Notes: generated by a model not told the origin, from the letters alone. 53,624 nt of DNA from Cytophagia bacterium (GCA_004293645.1 REAB01000090.1:1-53624), one strand, 5' to 3'; positions 1 to 8,393 are shown, counted from the stretch's first letter. Program-made: numbers and translations.

Positions 1-20
1 TCTTTTGATTTGTAGAAAAA

Positions 21-146
21 CTAAATTACTTCTTTTTGCTCACTCTCCTCCTTTTTTTTTCTAAAACTGTAAACTGCATCGTGAAGGATGCCCAATTTTC
101 CAGTCAAAATAGCTGCTACGGTGCAAGTGAAATAATCAATGATAAA
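21..146 (-). other. Possible small gene tail or relic at window edge
   Basis: On the minus strand one frame stays open for about 40 codons to a TAG at 21-23 and has a coding-like composition: a hydrophobic stretch (around AAILTGKLGIL) followed by a K/E-rich tail. No ATG precedes it; the frame runs back into the 3' end of the EamA gene, where only TTG or ATT codons could start it. It may be a short membrane peptide, the tail of a decayed gene, or chance. It contains a 13-base match to the terminus of the MITE described at 21.5 and 48.7 kb. Confidence 0.2.
80..92. repeat. Solo MITE terminus
   Basis: On the minus strand these 13 bases read GGCATCCTTCACG, identical to the terminal sequence of the MITE at 21535. 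The internal part of the element is absent. A 13-base match in a 54 kb window is unlikely by chance, so this is probably a remnant, but it is short. Confidence 0.3.
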
Positions 147-150
147 GTTA

Positions 151-1062
151 TTATCGCACGATTGCCTGCCCAATTTCTTGGTACGAAATCAACGATAATG
201 CCAAAATAGCCAATACCAAACCCCATTTATTGAGCGGTTGGAGGGTTTCTTTGAAAAGCAAAAACGCCAACAACGACGATATTAAGATGCACGAAATATT
301 GTAAATAGGGAATACAAAAGCCGCACTATTGCCAAAGCTTTGCAGCGTAAGCAATAAAAAATAGAACGACAAGAAATTGAAAACCCCAAGCAACAATCCC
401 CCCAGAATGCTCCTAAAATGTACTTTTTCGGCATAAACCGCCATTCTAAAACCCAACACCGCCATACCACAAACCACCGAACCCGTGCAAGCAATGGTGG
501 TGAGTAGGGCGGCTTGGTCTGATTTATAAAACGTAGAACTGACGTAGTTGATGAGCGTATTGCTGGTACCTGTTACAAAAAACAACAAAATGGGCAAGCC
601 CCAAATCAACCCGTTATTGGCCCGTGCCTCCGCACCCGATTCTTTTTTGACGGCACTCAACGCTACCGAAATTACCGCCAAAAGCAAACCCAAATAATTG
701 AAAATAGTGAATACCTTGTTGGTGTTTTTGAAAATAAATAAACCAAACAAAACAGGAATAACCAACGACAAATTACTGGCCAGCGAGGCCGTGGTTACGC
801 CCGCTCGTTGTGTGGTTTGGCCAATGAGCAAAAAAGAAACCACAAAAACGCCCCCCAAAGCCAGCGTAGCCAACGTGCCAGTACTGGTCCAGCTGATGTT
901 TGTCAATGCACCGCCGCCCTCCGACAGCATCAACCCCATGGCTACGCACGAAAAATAATTGAACAGCACCGCGTGCAAAGACTGCACCCCGTAACGCGGA
1001 AATGCCCGCATGAGCAAATAAAGAGAAACCGTAAGTAACACCGAAAGCGTAAAATAGAGCAT
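151..1062 (-). CDS. EamA/DMT-superfamily membrane transporter
   Basis: Predicted inner-membrane protein of about 303 residues with roughly ten hydrophobic segments, the usual layout of the drug/metabolite transporter superfamily with two five-helix EamA repeats. Segments such as TTASLASNLSLVIPVLFGL and the glycine-rich GGLLLGVFNFLSFYFLL fit the family. An in-frame ATG exists at 1131, but that extension runs into the promoter of the divergent M16 gene. The ATG at 1062 starts directly at a typical first transmembrane helix (MLYFTLSVLL) and is preferred. The substrate cannot be told from the sequence; amino acids, nucleosides or metabolite export are all possible in this superfamily. Confidence 0.75.
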   Translation of the reverse strand: MLYFTLSVLLTVSLYLLMRAFPRYGVQSLHAVLFNYFSCVAMGLMLSEGGGALTNISWTSTGTLATLALGGVFVVSFLLIGQTTQRAGVTTASLASNLSLVIPVLFGLFIFKNTNKVFTIFNYLGLLLAVISVALSAVKKESGAEARANNGLIWGLPILLFFVTGTSNTLINYVSSTFYKSDQAALLTTIACTGSVVCGMAVLGFRMAVYAEKVHFRSILGGLLLGVFNFLSFYFLLLTLQSFGNSAAFVFPIYNISCILISSLLAFLLFKETLQPLNKWGLVLAILALSLISYQEIGQAIVR

Positions 1063-1113
1063 CGTTTTGTAGTTTGAGCGCAACAAACATACAAACAAAC
1101 CAAACATTCGTCC

Positions 1114-1121
1114 TATTTTTG
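1114..1121 (+). promoter_or_regulatory. -7 promoter box of the M16 gene
   Basis: TATTTTTG matches the Bacteroidota -7 consensus TAnnTTTG. It lies 18 bases before the ATG at 1140, which argues for that start over the in-frame ATG at 1074, upstream of the box. No convincing -33 TTG at the right spacing is visible. Confidence 0.5.
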
Positions 1122-1139
1122 CCCCACACAAATACCAAT

Positions 1140-2411
1140 ATGCAGCTTAACCGAACCATTGCCCCCGACTTCCAAACCGTTCAAAGCGTCCATTTTCCTG
1201 CCGCTACGCATTTACTTTTAGACAATGGCATGCCACTCTACGTCATCAATTTAGGCCAACAGCCCGTAGTGCGTTTGGAAATAGTTTTTGAGGCAGGCAC
1301 TTGGTCAGAAACCGTGGCGGGTAGCTCGTTTTTTACGCTAAAAATGCTCTCTGAAGGTACAAAAAGCCACACCTCGGCCCAAATAAGCGAGCGTTTCGAC
1401 GAGATTGGGGCATTTATTGACCTCAGCCACAGCGCCGACCGCGCCAACCTCACCGTTTATGGTCTTACCAAACATTTGGAAGCGATTTTGCAATTGGCCC
1501 AAGAACTACTCAACGAGGCCACTTTTCCAGAAAATGAGTTTGATACCCTAAAAAACGTATCGCTACAAAACTTGCGGGTCAATCTCGAAAAAAATAGCTA
1601 CTTGGCTACAATCAAGTTTCGGCAATTGCTTTTTGGCAATGCCCACCCCTACGGACGCAGTCAAAATGAGGCAGATATTTCAAAGCTAACCACCCAACAT
1701 CTCCGCGATTTTTACGAGCAATCTATTCAAAACCAGCCATTTAAAGTATTTTTATCGGGCCAAATTGCGCAAAAAGAAACCGATTTAGTGAATCAATATT
1801 TGGGAAAACAAGCCATAAACTTAACGCCTAAGCCCGCGCCACAACACCAACGAACCCCACCAACCACCACTTCTTTTGTGGCCGAAAAACCCGATGCGGT
1901 GCAGTCGTCGTTGCGTTTGGGCAGACCGCTATTTACCCGCCAACACCCCGATTTTTACCCGTTTATGGTGTGCAACGAAGTACTCGGCGGCTACTTCGGG
2001 TCGCGGTTGGTCAAAAATATCAGAGAAGAAAAAGGACTTACGTACGGCATCTCGTCGGGCTTATCGCTGCTGCGCCGCGATGGTTTTTGGACGGTCAGTG
2101 CCGACGTTAAAAAAGAATCTGTCGAGTTGGTTTTTGACGAAATTTTTCAAGAAATAGCCGAACTTCAACGAAATCTGGTACCAGAAGATGAACTCGAAAC
2201 CGTAAAAAACTACCTTTCAGGCGAGTTTGCGGGCGCACTCAACACCCCCTTTGAAATAGCCGACCGCGTACGACTGATGGCACTTGAGAACCTACCACTT
2301 GATTTTTATACCCAGCACATTGCCTCACTACGGGCCGTCAGCGCGGAGCAAATCAGAACGATGGCCCAAAAATACTGGCAATCAGCCGATTTACTGCGCG
2401 TTGTTGTTTAG
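1140..2411 (+). CDS. M16-family zinc peptidase-like protein, zinc site missing
   Basis: Protein of 423 residues with the M16 (pitrilysin/processing peptidase) two-domain layout. The C-terminal part keeps the substrate-binding signature of the family: GGYFGSRL followed by KNIREEKGLTYG, with the R/Y pair at about R289 and Y302. At residues 62-75, where active members carry HxxEH, the sequence is SSFFTLKMLSEGTK, so the zinc-binding histidines and the catalytic glutamate are absent. Such inactive subunits normally pair with an active M16 protein, often encoded next door, but none is in this window. No signal peptide is seen from this start. It ends one base before the converging MFS gene. Likely a structural or partner subunit; inactivity is inferred from the motif. 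Confidence 0.85.
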   Translation: MQLNRTIAPDFQTVQSVHFPAATHLLLDNGMPLYVINLGQQPVVRLEIVFEAGTWSETVAGSSFFTLKMLSEGTKSHTSAQISERFDEIGAFIDLSHSADRANLTVYGLTKHLEAILQLAQELLNEATFPENEFDTLKNVSLQNLRVNLEKNSYLATIKFRQLLFGNAHPYGRSQNEADISKLTTQHLRDFYEQSIQNQPFKVFLSGQIAQKETDLVNQYLGKQAINLTPKPAPQHQRTPPTTTSFVAEKPDAVQSSLRLGRPLFTRQHPDFYPFMVCNEVLGGYFGSRLVKNIREEKGLTYGISSGLSLLRRDGFWTVSADVKKESVELVFDEIFQEIAELQRNLVPEDELETVKNYLSGEFAGALNTPFEIADRVRLMALENLPLDFYTQHIASLRAVSAEQIRTMAQKYWQSADLLRVVV

Positions 2412-2412
2412 G

Positions 2413-3624
2413 CTACTTATTGGTCGTCAAAGGCCGAATAGACAACGCCAAACTGACCAAAGTAAACACCGCACCCGCTATAAAAGCAGCACCTGGAAAT
2501 TGAAAAGGTGCGGCATCGGAAGTAAAATAAGCAAACAAATTGGTCATAAATAGCGGCCCAATAATAGAAGTAATGCTCACCAAACTGGTCAGCGCACCTT
2601 GCAGTTCGCCTTGCTCATTGGGCGGCACGTAGCCCGAAATAATGGCCTGTAACGATGGCCCCGCCAAACCACCCAGCGAATAAGGTATCATAAAAGCGTA
2701 CATCATCCAGCCTTGTGAAGCAAAAGCAAATAGCACAAAGCCAAGGGCATAAAAAGACAATCCCACAAAAACGGCGCGTTGCTGCCCCAATTTGGGAATC
2801 AAAACCCGTGTAAGCCCGCCCTGCACAATGGCAACCATCAAGCCAACAAAACCCAAAGAGTAACCTACTAAGTCTTGGTTCCAGCCAAATTTCTCCATCA
2901 CATAATAACTCCAAATGCCCTGCGTAGCGTGTCCTGCTACGTAAATAAAAAACAACGAAGCCACCAAGCCCATCACAGCGGGATATTTTTGAAGTTGCCG
3001 AAGGCTACCAAGTGGGTTGGCCCGTTTCCAATCAAAAGGCCGCCTGTTTTCTAATTTCAACGATTCTGGTAGCACAAAATAACCATACAACCAATTGACA
3101 AGTGTTAGCCCCGCCGAAACAAAAAACGGCACACGCGGGCCGTAATGCCCCAAAAGTCCCCCCAAAACGGGGCCAATGATAAAACCCACGCCAAAAGCCA
3201 TGCCAATGAGGCCAAAATTTTGGGCGCGTTTTTCGGGTGGGCTCACGTCGGCAATATATGCTCCAGCCGTGGTAAAACTGGCTCCCGTAATACCCGCGAT
3301 GAGTCGGCCAATGAAAAGCCAAAAAATAGTGGGGGCAAATCCTAAAAACAGGTAATCAATTCCAAAACCAAATAAAGAAGCCAACAAGATGGGTCGGCGG
3401 CCATACTGGTCGCTGAGACCTCCCAAAATGGGCGAAAACAAAAACTGCATGAACGCATAGGCAAACATCAACAAACCACCGTAGCGCGAGGCTTGGCTCA
3501 AATCACCACCCGTTAGTTCTTGAATGAGTTGCGGTAAAATCGGAACGATTATCCCAATACCAATTACATCAATGAGCAGCGTAATAAAAATGAATACCAG
3601 CGCGTGCGTTTGTTTTCCTTTCAT
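2413..3624 (-). CDS. TetA-like MFS efflux transporter
   Basis: Protein of 403 residues with about twelve transmembrane segments, typical of the TCR/Tet group of major facilitator antiporters. Motif A is clear in the loop between helices 2 and 3 ([13 protein letters not shown]), and the antiporter motif C appears as [12 protein letters not shown] in helix 5. Helix 1 has the D-rich [15 protein letters not shown] typical of TetA relatives. The family exports drugs or metabolites in exchange for protons; the substrate is not predictable here. The ATG is only 22 bases past the tuf terminator and no TAnnTTTG box was found between them, so expression may depend on readthrough from tuf or on an unrecognised promoter. 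Confidence 0.85.
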   Translation of the reverse strand: MKGKQTHALVFIFITLLIDVIGIGIIVPILPQLIQELTGGDLSQASRYGGLLMFAYAFMQFLFSPILGGLSDQYGRRPILLASLFGFGIDYLFLGFAPTIFWLFIGRLIAGITGASFTTAGAYIADVSPPEKRAQNFGLIGMAFGVGFIIGPVLGGLLGHYGPRVPFFVSAGLTLVNWLYGYFVLPESLKLENRRPFDWKRANPLGSLRQLQKYPAVMGLVASLFFIYVAGHATQGIWSYYVMEKFGWNQDLVGYSLGFVGLMVAIVQGGLTRVLIPKLGQQRAVFVGLSFYALGFVLFAFASQGWMMYAFMIPYSLGGLAGPSLQAIISGYVPPNEQGELQGALTSLVSITSIIGPLFMTNLFAYFTSDAAPFQFPGAAFIAGAVFTLVSLALSIRPLTTNK

Positions 3625-3645
3625 TTATTAGAAAAATAATTAACC

Positions 3646-3678
3646 AAAAAAAGAGCGTCCTCTTGCGGGGACGCTCTT
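3646..3678 (-). terminator. Intrinsic terminator after tuf
   Basis: Ten-base-pair stem (3651-3660 with 3669-3678) of AAGAGCGTCC paired with its complement around an eight-base loop. On the minus strand it is followed by a run of seven T (A at 3646-3652 on the plus strand). It lies 19 bases beyond the tuf stop codon. Confidence 0.9.
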
Positions 3679-3697
3679 CCTATAAAAAAGACTACAA

Positions 3698-4888
3698 TTA
3701 GTCTAAAATTTCAGTTACCTGACCAGCACCTACTGTACGACCACCTTCGCGGATAGCGAAACGGAGACCTTTCTCCATGGCAATCTTGTTGATAAGCGTT
3801 ACGTCAATAGTCAAGTTATCGCCAGGCATTACCATTTCTACACCTTCTGGCAACATGATTTCTCCTGTTACGTCAGTGGTACGGAAATAGAACTGTGGGC
3901 GGTAACGGTTGAAAAATGGCGTGTGACGACCACCTTCTTCTTTTGAAAGAACGTAAACCTCTGCCTTGAATTTGGCGTGTGGTTTTACTGAACCTGGCTT
4001 ACAAATAACCATACCGCGACGGATGGCTTCTTTCTCAATACCACGCAACAACAAACCTACGTTGTCACCAGCTTCGCCACGGTCAAGAATTTTGCGGAAC
4101 ATTTCCACACCCGTAACAACTGACTTCAAGTTTTCGGCGGCACCCATACCGAGGATTTCAACACCCTCGCCAGAGTTGATTATACCGCGCTCAATACGAC
4201 CCGTAGCAACTGTACCACGACCAGTAATTGAGAACACGTCTTCAACAGGCATCAAGAAAGGCTTCTCAGTTTCACGAGCAGGAGTTGGAATAAAGCTATC
4301 AACGGCTGCCATCAATTCGTTAATGGTTCCTACCCACTTATCATCACCGTTCAAACCACCCAAAGCAGAACCTTGGATTACGGGGATATTATCACCATCG
4401 TAGCTGTAGAATGACAACAACTCGCGGATTTCCATTTCTACCAACTCCAACAATTCAGGGTCGTCCACCATGTCCACTTTGTTCATGAAAACAACCAATT
4501 GAGGTACACCTACCTGACGCGCCAACAAAATGTGCTCGCGGGTTTGTGGCATTGGGCCGTCGGTGGCGGCTACTACAAGAATGGCACCGTCCATTTGGGC
4601 AGCACCCGTTACCATGTTCTTTACGTAGTCAGCGTGACCTGGACAATCTACGTGTGCATAGTGACGATTTTTGGTTTCGTACTCTACGTGTGCTGTATTG
4701 ATGGTGATACCACGCTCTTTTTCTTCTGGTGCATTATCAATAGAAGAGAAATCGCGCTTTTGTGCCAAACCTTGGTTGGCCAACACCATCGTGATGGCAG
4801 CAGTTAAAGTCGTTTTACCGTGATCCACGTGACCGATGGTTCCAACGTTTACGTGGGGTTTCGACCGGTCGAATTGTTCTTTTGCCAT
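3698..4888 (-). CDS. tuf: Elongation factor Tu
   Basis: Translation GTPase of 396 residues, normal length, that delivers aminoacyl-tRNA to the ribosome. The G-domain motifs are all present: [10 protein letters not shown] (P-loop, about residues 19-28), the switch region [14 protein letters not shown] (G3), NKVDMV (G4) and SAL (G5). Domains 2 and 3 follow with [14 protein letters not shown] and the conserved C-terminus [12 protein letters not shown]. It is the last gene of a tRNA-Tyr/Gly/Thr-tuf transcription unit, separated from tRNA-Thr by about 350 bases that hold a tRNA-derived repeat array. In many Bacteroidota tuf is followed by tRNA-Trp, secE, nusG and ribosomal genes; here a terminator and an unrelated pump follow instead. 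Confidence 0.98.
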   Translation of the reverse strand: MAKEQFDRSKPHVNVGTIGHVDHGKTTLTAAITMVLANQGLAQKRDFSSIDNAPEEKERGITINTAHVEYETKNRHYAHVDCPGHADYVKNMVTGAAQMDGAILVVAATDGPMPQTREHILLARQVGVPQLVVFMNKVDMVDDPELLELVEMEIRELLSFYSYDGDNIPVIQGSALGGLNGDDKWVGTINELMAAVDSFIPTPARETEKPFLMPVEDVFSITGRGTVATGRIERGIINSGEGVEILGMGAAENLKSVVTGVEMFRKILDRGEAGDNVGLLLRGIEKEAIRRGMVICKPGSVKPHAKFKAEVYVLSKEEGGRHTPFFNRYRPQFYFRTTDVTGEIMLPEGVEMVMPGDNLTIDVTLINKIAMEKGLRFAIREGGRTVGAGQVTEILD

Positions 4889-4980
4889 TGTTTTATTATT
4901 TACTAAAATTAAATTTAATTATGTTTACTCTTCAAAATTTGACCTTCTTGATAAAAGTTTTTTGTGTCGAAATTCTTGCA

Positions 4981-5244
4981 GAAACTTGAAGTAGAACACG
5001 ACTGCGAAACGTCGCACCGCCCGAACCTCTTTCTTACCAAATAACTGCTCTGTTTCGAGCTGTTACGGGGACTTGAAGCGAAACGTCGCACCGCCCGAAC
5101 CTCTTTCTTACCAAGTAACTGCTCTGTTTCGAGCTGTTACTCTTTCTTACCAAGTAACTGCTCTGTTTCGAGCTGTTACGGGGACTTGAAGTGAAACGTC
5201 GCACCGCCCGAACCTCTTTCTTACCAAGTAACTGCTCTGTTTCG

Positions 5245-5253
<9 letters not shown>
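4981..5253 (-). repeat. Tandem array of degenerate tRNA-Thr-derived hairpins
   Basis: Between tRNA-Thr and tuf lie four tandem units starting near 5004, 5078, 5141 (shortened) and 5191, with a worn fragment at 4981-5003. Each resembles the neighbouring tRNA-Thr gene: on the minus strand the anticodon-loop core TTGGTAAG, an AGAGG tail, a CTTCAAGTCCCCGTAACAGC-type T-arm/acceptor segment and AGCTC..GAGC from the D-arm. The units cannot fold as tRNAs: the anticodon stem has mismatches, the D-loop is shortened, and about ten extra bases sit before the T-arm. The 26-base cores at 5041, 5115, 5154 and 5228 each form a hairpin (GTAAC-A-GCTC, six-base loop, GAGC-A-GTTAC). The last core overlaps the 3' acceptor strand of the real tRNA-Thr. 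Confidence 0.8.
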
Positions 5254-5316
<63 letters not shown>

Positions 5317-5326
5317 TTACTGAATG

Positions 5327-5399
5327 AGCGAGAGACGGGGCTCGAACCCGCCACCTGAAGCTTGGAAGGCTACCGCTCTACCAAATGAGCTACTCTCGC
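5327..5399 (-). tRNA. tRNA-Gly (anticodon TCC)
   Basis: 73 nt, no encoded CCA. Acceptor GCGAGAG pairs with CTCTCGC; the anticodon loop CTTCCAA gives TCC; the T-arm GCGGG-TTCGAGC-CCCGT is standard (one G-T pair). The anticodon stem GTAGC/GCTTC has one T-T mismatch. It sits 10 bases upstream of tRNA-Thr in the same operon. Confidence 0.95.
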
Positions 5400-5410
5400 T
5401 TTTCAAATAA

Positions 5411-5462
5411 CAAATATCATACAACAAATAACACGGATTTTATATTTGTTATATGATATTTG
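5411..5462. repeat. Inverted repeat between tRNA-Gly and tRNA-Tyr
   Basis: Arms 5411-5430 and 5443-5462 are 20 bases each with one mismatch, AT-rich, and contain the ATATTTG words seen in other intergenic repeats of this window (6781, 23163). It would form a hairpin in the tRNA precursor. Role unknown; possibly a processing spacer or a mobile palindrome. Confidence 0.6.
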
Positions 5463-5469
5463 AAAAAAG

Positions 5470-5552
5470 TGGGGGCTGATGGATTCGAACCACCGAAGGT
5501 ATAAACCAGCAGATTTACAGTCTGCCCCATTTGGCCACTCTGGTAAACCCCC
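5470..5552 (-). tRNA. tRNA-Tyr (anticodon GTA)
   Basis: 83 nt with the long variable arm expected for bacterial tRNA-Tyr. Anticodon arm GCAGA-CTGTAAA-TCTGC gives anticodon GTA; acceptor GGGGGTT pairs with AGCCCCC using one G-T pair; T-arm GGTGG-TTCGAAT-CCATC. First tRNA of the operon ending in tuf. CCA is not encoded. Confidence 0.95.
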
Positions 5553-5605
5553 GCTAAACTATCAAAAAAACACCGCAAAAAGCCTTCGTTTTTGCTTTGG
5601 AGTCG

Positions 5606-5635
5606 CAAAGATACGGGCTTCTGCGGTATTTTCAA
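5606..5635 (-). promoter_or_regulatory. Promoter of the tRNA-Tyr/Gly/Thr-tuf operon
   Basis: On the minus strand a TTG (5633-5635) is followed after 19 bases by TATCTTTG (5606-5613), a perfect TAnnTTTG box. Both elements and the spacing match the Bacteroidota housekeeping promoter. The box lies 53 bases before the 5' end of mature tRNA-Tyr. Confidence 0.75.
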
Positions 5636-5687
5636 TACTTTGAAAGAAAATTTATTTTTATAAATGATTCTTTGCAAAAACTAAGTG

Positions 5688-6776
5688 CTACAGCCTGATA
5701 CCAAAACTGACCATTTTGACGGCTGGCCCTTTGCCTTGTTCGTACAAATTGCCCAAGTCGTAGTTTACAAATAAATCAACAAAATTGCGAATGCCTAACT
5801 CAACTGCTACACCTGTACGTAGGTTTTCTAAATAATAATTAGAATGTAAACGCTCTTTACGGCCTGCATCGGCGGTTTTGGTTTTGGTGTAGCTACCAAG
5901 ACGGAAGCCAGCGTACAAACCTGCGCTGAGGTGGGAAATGAAGCCCCCTCTGTGAAAAGCAAGCGTGGGCATTAGTGAACCGTTTAAATAAGATGCGGTA
6001 AGTTTACTTTTTGAAAAATTGATGGGTTGCCCTGCGTTGTCCAGCACATTGGAAAAAGCTACGCCAGTAATGTCTTTACGTACCGTATTATTGCCCTCAA
6101 ACATGAGGTTGTACCAAGACACATCAAGGCCAAAATCAAGCCCCAATGAGGTATTTCTGCCCCTCGCCAAAGGAACCGACTTGACCATTCCTAAACTCAC
6201 AAAGCGCGAACCAATGGTGCGAAGGTCATAATCTTGTGGATTGTACGCGCCTGGGTCGTTTTGTGAATATACGCTCAGCCCTAAGTTGATATTGAAGCCA
6301 CTGCGCGGCCTTTCGTATCGCTTGCGTCTTACTACTTGTCGGTAGTCGTCTGAGTTATTGCTGTCTGAGTTGTTGCTATCGTCATTGCTGGTGCTGGGGC
6401 GTTGGCCAGTGCTTCCAACGGTAGTGGTGTCAATTCGCGCGTTTACTTTGGGTTCAGTAACCGTTATCTGAATTTTACCGTTTTCTCGCCGTATGGTCAG
6501 AACGGTGTCTTTGAGGTACTTTCTGCCCGTTTTTTCATTGATAAAAATGTATGATTCCCTATTGTTGGAATCAAGCGTCATGCCCATGTCGCTCACAATT
6601 TTGTTCAAGTCGTAGTTTTTGAGTTGGGCAATGCCCGCTTTGTCTTTGGCGTGAATCACCATGCGGGTGTTATTGCCAAACTGAATAATGAGCGAGTCGC
6701 CTTGCACGGTTTGTTTTTCGGCGTGGGCAGTGAAGGCCAAAAAGGCCAAAAAGAAAGAAATGATGGTAGTTTTCAT
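5688..6776 (-). CDS. Secreted outer-membrane beta-barrel-like protein of an ECF sigma operon
   Basis: Protein of 362 residues with a clear signal peptide (MKTTIISFFLAFLAFTAHA). The mature N-terminal part (to about residue 110) is polar; a low-complexity S/N/D-rich linker with repeated DSNNS follows near residues 130-145. The C-terminal 210 residues alternate aromatic and glycine-rich beta segments (for example NINLGLSVYSQ, LSAGLYAGFRLGSY) and end MVSFGIRL, as expected for an outer-membrane barrel. It lies just downstream of an ECF sigma and an anti-sigma-like gene on the same strand, so it is probably part of that regulon. No enzymatic motif is visible. Confidence 0.7.
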   Translation of the reverse strand: MKTTIISFFLAFLAFTAHAEKQTVQGDSLIIQFGNNTRMVIHAKDKAGIAQLKNYDLNKIVSDMGMTLDSNNRESYIFINEKTGRKYLKDTVLTIRRENGKIQITVTEPKVNARIDTTTVGSTGQRPSTSNDDSNNSDSNNSDDYRQVVRRKRYERPRSGFNINLGLSVYSQNDPGAYNPQDYDLRTIGSRFVSLGMVKSVPLARGRNTSLGLDFGLDVSWYNLMFEGNNTVRKDITGVAFSNVLDNAGQPINFSKSKLTASYLNGSLMPTLAFHRGGFISHLSAGLYAGFRLGSYTKTKTADAGRKERLHSNYYLENLRTGVAVELGIRNFVDLFVNYDLGNLYEQGKGPAVKMVSFGIRL

Positions 6777-6780
6777 GGCT

Positions 6781-6823
6781 TGTTTGATATTTGTAATTTG
6801 ATATTTGTTATTTGTAATTGTCG
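6781..6823. repeat. AT-rich ATATTTG-word intergenic repeat
   Basis: Stacked words TTTGATATTTGTAATTTGAT and TTTGTTATTTGTAATT fill the gap between the barrel gene and the anti-sigma-like gene and run into the last codons of the latter, supplying its stop. The same word family occurs at 5411-5462 and, in the opposite orientation, at 23163-23218. Confidence 0.55.
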
Positions 6824-7581
6824 CGGCGCGTTACTTTGGCCAGAATTTTATTGGGATTTACGCCTACTTCGTTCCACTCCACGCGCTGACCTTCTTTGGC
6901 GTTTTTCACCTGCCGAAATAGGCGGGCAAAACGAGAACCCTTGCGCGTATCTTCAACGGGGGTGGTTTCGATGAGCGGCAAGTCGGCGAGTTCTTTGGCC
7001 CCCAATGCTACCTTGGGCAATTCGGGTAGTTGCAGCACAACCGTTTTTTCGACCGACGGCGGGGTGGCTTGCGCTTGTGCTACTTCCACAACTGGCTGGG
7101 CTGCTGGTGCTGTTTCAACCACATTTGGTGCTGGTTTTGGTTCAATGGTTTTGGTTTGTTGGGCTATATTTCCCAGCTTTATTTCTGGTGCTGTTGGCTG
7201 ATTTTGAGGCGTTTTTGTGTTTGTTGGCAAGCTACGAAGTGGCATTTCAGCCACGCGCATTGTGGCGGCCAAGTTATTGTTGGGTTGGGCAAATTTGGCA
7301 ACTTCTTGTTTTGGCTCAACGTTTACTTTTGGTTGTTGGGGCACATTTTGAGCCATTGCTGGTTGTTTTGGGGTCTGGTTTTTCCAGACAACCCAGCTCG
7401 TAATTAACAGTAAACTCAACCCCGCTGCTGCCAGCCAGGGGCCACGTTGTTGCCACCAAGCCAAGGGGCGTTTTTCGGTTTGCAAACGCGCTTGCAGTTT
7501 TTCCCAGGCTTCGGGGCGCGGCGAGATTTCGGCTTGGCGTAGTTTGCGCCCAAACAAATCGTCGGTTTGATTTTTTTTCAT
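6808..7581 (-). CDS. Probable membrane anti-sigma factor
   Basis: Protein of 257 residues with a short charged cytoplasmic N-terminus (about 45 residues, containing AEISPRPEAWEKLQARL), one transmembrane helix around residues 48-66 (WLAAAGLSLLLITSWVVW), and a long proline/glutamine/alanine-rich outer part rich in P-x-V-E and QP words. The size, topology and position 36 bases after an ECF sigma gene are those of Bacteroidota anti-sigma factors. No zinc HxxxCxxC motif is present, so it would be a non-ZAS type. Its last residues lie inside the AT-rich repeat at 6781-6823. The function is inferred from context and topology. Confidence 0.65.
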   Translation of the reverse strand: MKKNQTDDLFGRKLRQAEISPRPEAWEKLQARLQTEKRPLAWWQQRGPWLAAAGLSLLLITSWVVWKNQTPKQPAMAQNVPQQPKVNVEPKQEVAKFAQPNNNLAATMRVAEMPLRSLPTNTKTPQNQPTAPEIKLGNIAQQTKTIEPKPAPNVVETAPAAQPVVEVAQAQATPPSVEKTVVLQLPELPKVALGAKELADLPLIETTPVEDTRKGSRFARLFRQVKNAKEGQRVEWNEVGVNPNKILAKVTRRDNYK

Positions 7582-7617
7582 TTTCTTATATTTTATCAGC
7601 GTTTTGAGGGCTGTTGT

Positions 7618-8199
7618 TTATTTCTTAAAATTTGAATAATCGTCTTTTTCGCCTTCCAAGTTGGTGAGCATTTGTTGCAACAACGCCCGGGCGCGGTGCA
7701 ATTGCGACTTGGAGGTACTTTCTGTAATGCCCAACTGCTCGGCAATTTCGGCGTGCGAGTAGCCCTCAATGGCGTACAAGTTGAAAACAGTTCGGTAGCC
7801 AGTGGGCAATTGGGCAATTAAATGCAACAGGTCTTCGGTTTCTAAATGCTGGTTGGCTTGGTCATAATTGGGCAATTTTTGTGCTTCTGGCGTATCCAAA
7901 TCTATTTCAATGTGCCGTTTGGTCCGTAGTTGCATTAATGCTTCGTTGGTAATAAGGCGCCGCATCCAACCTTCAAAACTGCCTTCGCTCTTAAATTGGC
8001 CTATTTTTTGGTAAATTTTCATAAAACCTTCAATCATTACGTCTTCGGCTTCCATGCGGTCGGGCAGGTAGCGGTTGCAAACTGCCAACATTCGCGCGGC
8101 ATATTTGTCGTAGAGATAACGCTGGGCTTTGGCATCATTTTTGCTCAATGCTTGTATTAATTGCGTTTCGCTCGTAAATAATTGTAAAACTATTCCCAT
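7618..8199 (-). CDS. ECF RNA polymerase sigma factor
   Basis: Protein of 193 residues, usual ECF length. Sigma region 2 spans about residues 25-95 with LYDKYAARMLAVCNRYL, AEDVMIEGFMKIYQKIGQF and FEGWMRRLITNEAL; region 4 spans about 130-182 with LPTGYRTVFNLYAIEGYSHA and the helix-turn-helix IAEQLGITESTSKSQLHRAR. It would direct RNA polymerase to an envelope or stress regulon. First gene of an operon with a membrane anti-sigma-like protein and a secreted barrel. A candidate self-regulated promoter lies just upstream at 8222-8251. The ATG at 8199 gives a normal N-terminus. Confidence 0.93.
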   Translation of the reverse strand: MGIVLQLFTSETQLIQALSKNDAKAQRYLYDKYAARMLAVCNRYLPDRMEAEDVMIEGFMKIYQKIGQFKSEGSFEGWMRRLITNEALMQLRTKRHIEIDLDTPEAQKLPNYDQANQHLETEDLLHLIAQLPTGYRTVFNLYAIEGYSHAEIAEQLGITESTSKSQLHRARALLQQMLTNLEGEKDDYSNFKK

Positions 8200-8221
8200 A
8201 CAATTTGGCTGTTATTATTTG

Positions 8222-8251
8222 TAAGATGCCAAAGGTGAATAAAAAGGTTGC
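8222..8251 (-). promoter_or_regulatory. Candidate ECF-type autoregulated promoter
   Basis: On the minus strand GCAACC (8246-8251) and CATCTTA (8222-8228) are 17 bases apart, 23 bases before the sigma-factor ATG. The AAC core at -35 and the spacing resemble ECF promoters, and no TAnnTTTG box is present. This is a pattern match only. Confidence 0.35.
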
Positions 8252-8311
8252 ACGGAATAAAAAATTTTTTGTTTGCGCGGCGTTAGTTCATCACTAAAAC
8301 AGCATGACTCC

Positions 8312-8389
8312 ATGAAAACTACGTCGTATTTACAGTCAATTCTGATCATTGGTGCCACTTTATTGTTATTGTGGGTGGCGTTCAATTAA
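8312..8389 (+). CDS. Possible 25-residue membrane peptide
   Basis: A small ORF encodes MKTTSYLQSI followed by LIIGATLLLLWVAFN, a short polar N-terminus and a single transmembrane helix. It lies between the divergent ECF sigma gene and the promoter of the CoA-transferase gene. No ribosome-binding site or TAnnTTTG box was recognised before it, although Bacteroidota rarely use strong Shine-Dalgarno sites. It resembles single-helix small proteins, but the evidence is only composition and reading frame. Confidence 0.35.
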   Translation: MKTTSYLQSILIIGATLLLLWVAFN

Positions 8390-8393
8390 CGCT

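Noticed and set aside
5417-5677. 86-codon open frame through tRNA-Tyr
   Set aside because: It spans the tRNA-Tyr gene and its promoter, so it is not protein-coding.
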